Below are positions 62,047 to 64,000 of a DNA stretch of 64,000 bases, piece by piece (within the stretch, counting starts at the first letter, position 1; each line of letters begins with the position of its first letter). The stretch comes from Eubacteriales bacterium. GTDB lineage: Bacteria > Bacillota > Clostridia > Lachnospirales > Lachnospiraceae. Where the stretch lies: NCBI GenBank assembly GCA_030524545.1, contig JAUNGM010000019.1, positions 1 to 64,000 on the forward strand. Reading direction: 5' to 3'. A model generated the notes under the pieces. That model worked only from the letters and a program-made list of their open reading frames with translations. It searched no databases and was not told where the DNA came from. A program made the position numbers and the translations under genes.

Positions 62047-62385
62047 ATGGATTTTATGAAAAGATTATTTGGAACAGCAAAAGAAACCGTTAAAAAAGTA
62101 GTGGTGCAGGCATCTGCAGGGGCCGTTGCAGCATCCTTGTTTTTTACCCAGCCGGTCATGGCTTCTGTTGATTCCGTAACACAGCCGCTTGCAAACCTCA
62201 AAACATTGGTAATCAGTATCATTGGGGCTGTGGGCGTTATCATCCTTGCAAAAAACGTGATGGAGTTTGCACAGGCATATCAGCAGCAGGACAGTTCCTC
62301 GATGAACAGTGCCATTAAGGGTATTGTTGCCGGCCTGATCATGGCAGGTATTTCCTCTGTACTTGCATTTCTTGGCATCAGCTAA
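62047..62385 (+). CDS. Pilin-like two-helix protein (Maff2 family, VirB2-like layout)
   Basis: 112 residues: a basic start (MKRLFGTAKETVKKVV), a signal-peptide-like helix ending FFTQPVMA, then two hydrophobic helices separated by a polar loop of about 15 residues (AQAYQQQDSSSMNSAIKG). This is the VirB2/Maff2 arrangement in Clostridia conjugative elements. It may be the pilin of the transfer channel or a small channel protein. AAAGGAGA precedes the first ATG. A second ATG at 62056 is better spaced. Confidence 0.72.
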   Translation: MDFMKRLFGTAKETVKKVVVQASAGAVAASLFFTQPVMASVDSVTQPLANLKTLVISIIGAVGVIILAKNVMEFAQAYQQQDSSSMNSAIKGIVAGLIMAGISSVLAFLGIS

Positions 62386-62478
62386 TCCAGTTTATGTACA
62401 GTCACTAAGAAACAAAAAACAGGGCCGGGAAACAGCGTTTTCCTGGCCTGTTGCCTGGAAGAAAAGAGGTGAAGAGGA

Positions 62479-63315
62479 ATGTTTAAACTGGGGGAAGCAA
62501 TACTTGCGCTTCTGGAAATTGTGTTCGGTTTCTGGAACTCGCAGGTATCCTTAGTGTTTGAACTTTTGGGGCAGTCCCCTACGGGATTTAAGGGCGGCGG
62601 CCCATGGGGGATCGTAGAGAGCGTGGAACCCGTGTTTGTAGGTATCGGTTCGGCCCTTGTCGTATTGTTCTTTGTAATAGGCTTCTGCTCGGAATCCATT
62701 GACATCAGGGAGGAAATGCGGTTTGAGGTTATTTTAAGGATGCTGATCCGTGTAGCAGTATCACAATGGATGGTATCGTACAATGTCACCATTATGAAAG
62801 CACTGTTTACGTCCTGCGGAAATCTGGTCGGGCTTTTGGGGACAAACCAGACGGTAGATTTGACCATAGACCCGGCACAGGCAGAGGTCATAGAAGATTT
62901 GGGATTTGGCACAAGCATTGTATTTTTGATCCTGGCGGTATTTTTATCTTTAATCGTCATTATCTGTGGCTTTTTCCTTTTGTATAACGTATATTTCCGC
63001 TTTTTGAAGATCATGGTCATTGTGCCGTTTGGGGCAATCGCAAGCAGTACGCTGGCTGGCAACCGTGGCATCAGCAATACGTTTACTGCCTATATGAAAT
63101 ATTTTATCAGTGTTGTATTTGAGGCTGTAACAATGGCATTGGCAATCCTGCTGTGCAATAAGTTTATCAGCTCCGGGCTGCCTGCATTTACAGGGGATTA
63201 TGCGGACTGGGCAAAGACATTGATCTATTTGGGGGAAATGACGTTTACCGTGGCACTCACTGTTGGAACGGTAAAGGGCGCACAGAACCTGACGTCCCGT
63301 GCAATGGGCCTGTAG
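62479..63315 (+). CDS. TrbL/VirB6-like conjugal transfer membrane protein
   Basis: A 278-residue polytopic protein with about six transmembrane helices. VGIGSALVVLFFVIGFCSESID, SIVFLILAVFLSLIVIICGFFLLYNVYFR and FGAIASSTLAGNRGISNTFTAYMKYF match the CD1112-type VirB6/TrbL group of Tn1549-like elements. It should be a structural part of the inner-membrane channel. AAAGAGGTGAAGAGG precedes the ATG. Confidence 0.85.
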   Translation: MFKLGEAILALLEIVFGFWNSQVSLVFELLGQSPTGFKGGGPWGIVESVEPVFVGIGSALVVLFFVIGFCSESIDIREEMRFEVILRMLIRVAVSQWMVSYNVTIMKALFTSCGNLVGLLGTNQTVDLTIDPAQAEVIEDLGFGTSIVFLILAVFLSLIVIICGFFLLYNVYFRFLKIMVIVPFGAIASSTLAGNRGISNTFTAYMKYFISVVFEAVTMALAILLCNKFISSGLPAFTGDYADWAKTLIYLGEMTFTVALTVGTVKGAQNLTSRAMGL

Positions 63316-63336
63316 GATGGAAAGGAAGGATGCCGG

Positions 63337-63969
63337 ATGGAAAAATTGAGGAATGTTTATTTTTATATTGATACAAAAGCATATGTGGCAAATGCGGCCC
63401 TGAAAGCAGACCCGGAGGTGGTAGAACGGTTTTACCAGGAGTCGAGGGAGGCATTATGGGATATTGGTTTCGGAACAGGGAAAGACTGGGCACAAAAAGG
63501 AAATGAGATGCTGTTCATCGGTGTTATGGCGATAAGCGGAAACATCCGTGCGGAAACCATTCCGGAATTGGAACAGACACTAAAAAACAGGCGGTCTTTC
63601 CAGTATACGAGATATAACGATTATGGAAACTCGTTTGTTCTTACAAAAGAAGAGGAAGAAGATTATTTCCAGTTGCTTTTAGAAGATTACGAAAGTGCAG
63701 TTGTTGAAAATTTCCGGCTGCGTTATGAAACGTGGGAAAAAGCATGGATGGACAGCCCGGCTGCCAGGCTGCCGGGTGATATCGTCCTATGCCGGGGGTA
63801 TGACGTGGAATATCTTTTTCTGAAAAGATTCCCGGAGATTGCAGCCGGTATGGTGGATAAAGGAATGCTGCTGCAAAAGCAGGATGGGAAACAGGTACTT
63901 TATTCTTTGCCGGAGCTTCAAAAATGCCGTTCCGTACCAAGTACGGGAGGAAAAGGAAGATGCAGGTAA
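63337..63969 (+). CDS. Unknown 210-aa transfer-region protein
   Basis: A soluble protein that starts MEKLRNVYFYIDTKAYVANAALKADPEVVERFYQ, with a two-domain layout and no membrane segment. The GGAAGGATGCCGG site precedes the ATG. Its last codons overlap the next start by about 10 bases. No family is recognised. Confidence 0.6.
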   Translation: MEKLRNVYFYIDTKAYVANAALKADPEVVERFYQESREALWDIGFGTGKDWAQKGNEMLFIGVMAISGNIRAETIPELEQTLKNRRSFQYTRYNDYGNSFVLTKEEEEDYFQLLLEDYESAVVENFRLRYETWEKAWMDSPAARLPGDIVLCRGYDVEYLFLKRFPEIAAGMVDKGMLLQKQDGKQVLYSLPELQKCRSVPSTGGKGRCR

Positions 63970-64000
63970 AAGAAAGGGAGAAGGGTATCCAACTTACGCT
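63960..64000 (+). CDS. Start of the next transfer gene, cut by the window end
   Basis: The ATG at 63960 overlaps the end of the previous gene, after GGGAGGAAAAGG, and reads MQVKEREKGIQLTL to the end of the window. Thirteen to fourteen residues are too few to name it. In related elements a PrgI-type or VirB4 gene follows in this region. Confidence 0.5.
   Translation, partial: MQVKEREKGIQLT

Larger units (their letters stand above)
28045..64000. mobile_element. Integrative conjugative element, left end and at least 36 kb
   Basis: The element begins where comM homology ends and continues past the window. It carries a replication-type protein, ParM with a ParR-like partner, a giant surface protein, a DNA methyltransferase, an oriT candidate, Ku and a DNA ligase, MobC, a MOBP relaxase, a PcfB-like protein, VirD4 and TrbL/Maff2-type transfer proteins. 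Every recognised gene is on the + strand. No integrase, VirB4 ATPase or cell-wall hydrolase is in view, and all are expected to the right. A linearised or integrated plasmid is the alternative, but the clean break in comM favours an ICE. Confidence 0.85.

Noticed and set aside
1-64000. CRISPR arrays, insertion sequences, rRNA genes
   Set aside because: I looked for regular repeats with spacers, transposase motifs and rRNA landmarks and saw none. The only tandem array with regular spacing is inside the surface-protein gene.

Overview
The window looks like a chromosomal segment of a gut Lachnospiraceae-type Firmicute (Clostridia). The evidence is low-GC sigma-A promoters, strong GGAGG ribosome sites, a Gram-positive PolC polymerase, a class III fructose-bisphosphatase, a VanZ-like protein and conjugation genes of the Clostridia type. 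Species cannot be fixed by eye.

Bases 1-28044 are ordinary chromosome: two tRNA-Gly genes; a DUF378 protein with a small partner; a DUF5067 protein; an RND exporter with its TetR regulator and an operator-like palindrome in the promoter; an alpha/beta hydrolase; a tiny lipoprotein; malQ; a VanZ-like protein; thyA-folA; ilvE; an XpaC/TelA pair; ispG; polC; fbp; a PurF-like protein that lacks the usual Cys2; a YARHG-domain protein; an XRE regulator; and the 5' part of a comM/yifB Mg-chelatase-like gene.

The comM gene stops inside the codons for its Walker A loop (about 28044). From there to the end of the window runs an integrated conjugative element of at least 36 kb, with every recognised gene on the + strand. 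In order it carries: a structured leader and a DUF6017 replication-type protein with an XRE regulator; an actin-like ParM with a small ParR-like partner; a surface protein of about 2,043 residues with a thioester domain, about 13 CnaB/SpaA-type domains and a sortase-type C-terminus; a block of small unknown proteins with a B12-like radical SAM protein, a TOPRIM protein, an XF1762-like acetyltransferase-fold protein and two DUF5688 proteins; a DNA cytosine methyltransferase whose motif order is circularly permuted; a repeat-rich non-coding region with a good IncP-like oriT candidate; a Ku gene with a -1 frameshift followed by a LigD-type ATP-dependent ligase (a mobile NHEJ pair); MobC and a MOBP relaxase; and the transfer genes (PcfB-like, VirD4, a pilin-like Maff2 protein, a TrbL/VirB6-like protein). 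The integrase and the right end of the element are not in the window.

The main points for a second look are the Ku-ligase cargo with its frameshift, the permuted methyltransferase, the oriT with flanking GATAGCAG repeats, and leader hairpins that sit too close to the next gene to be simple terminators. Translations and alignments were made by eye, so family assignments rest on recognised motifs and not on database searches.
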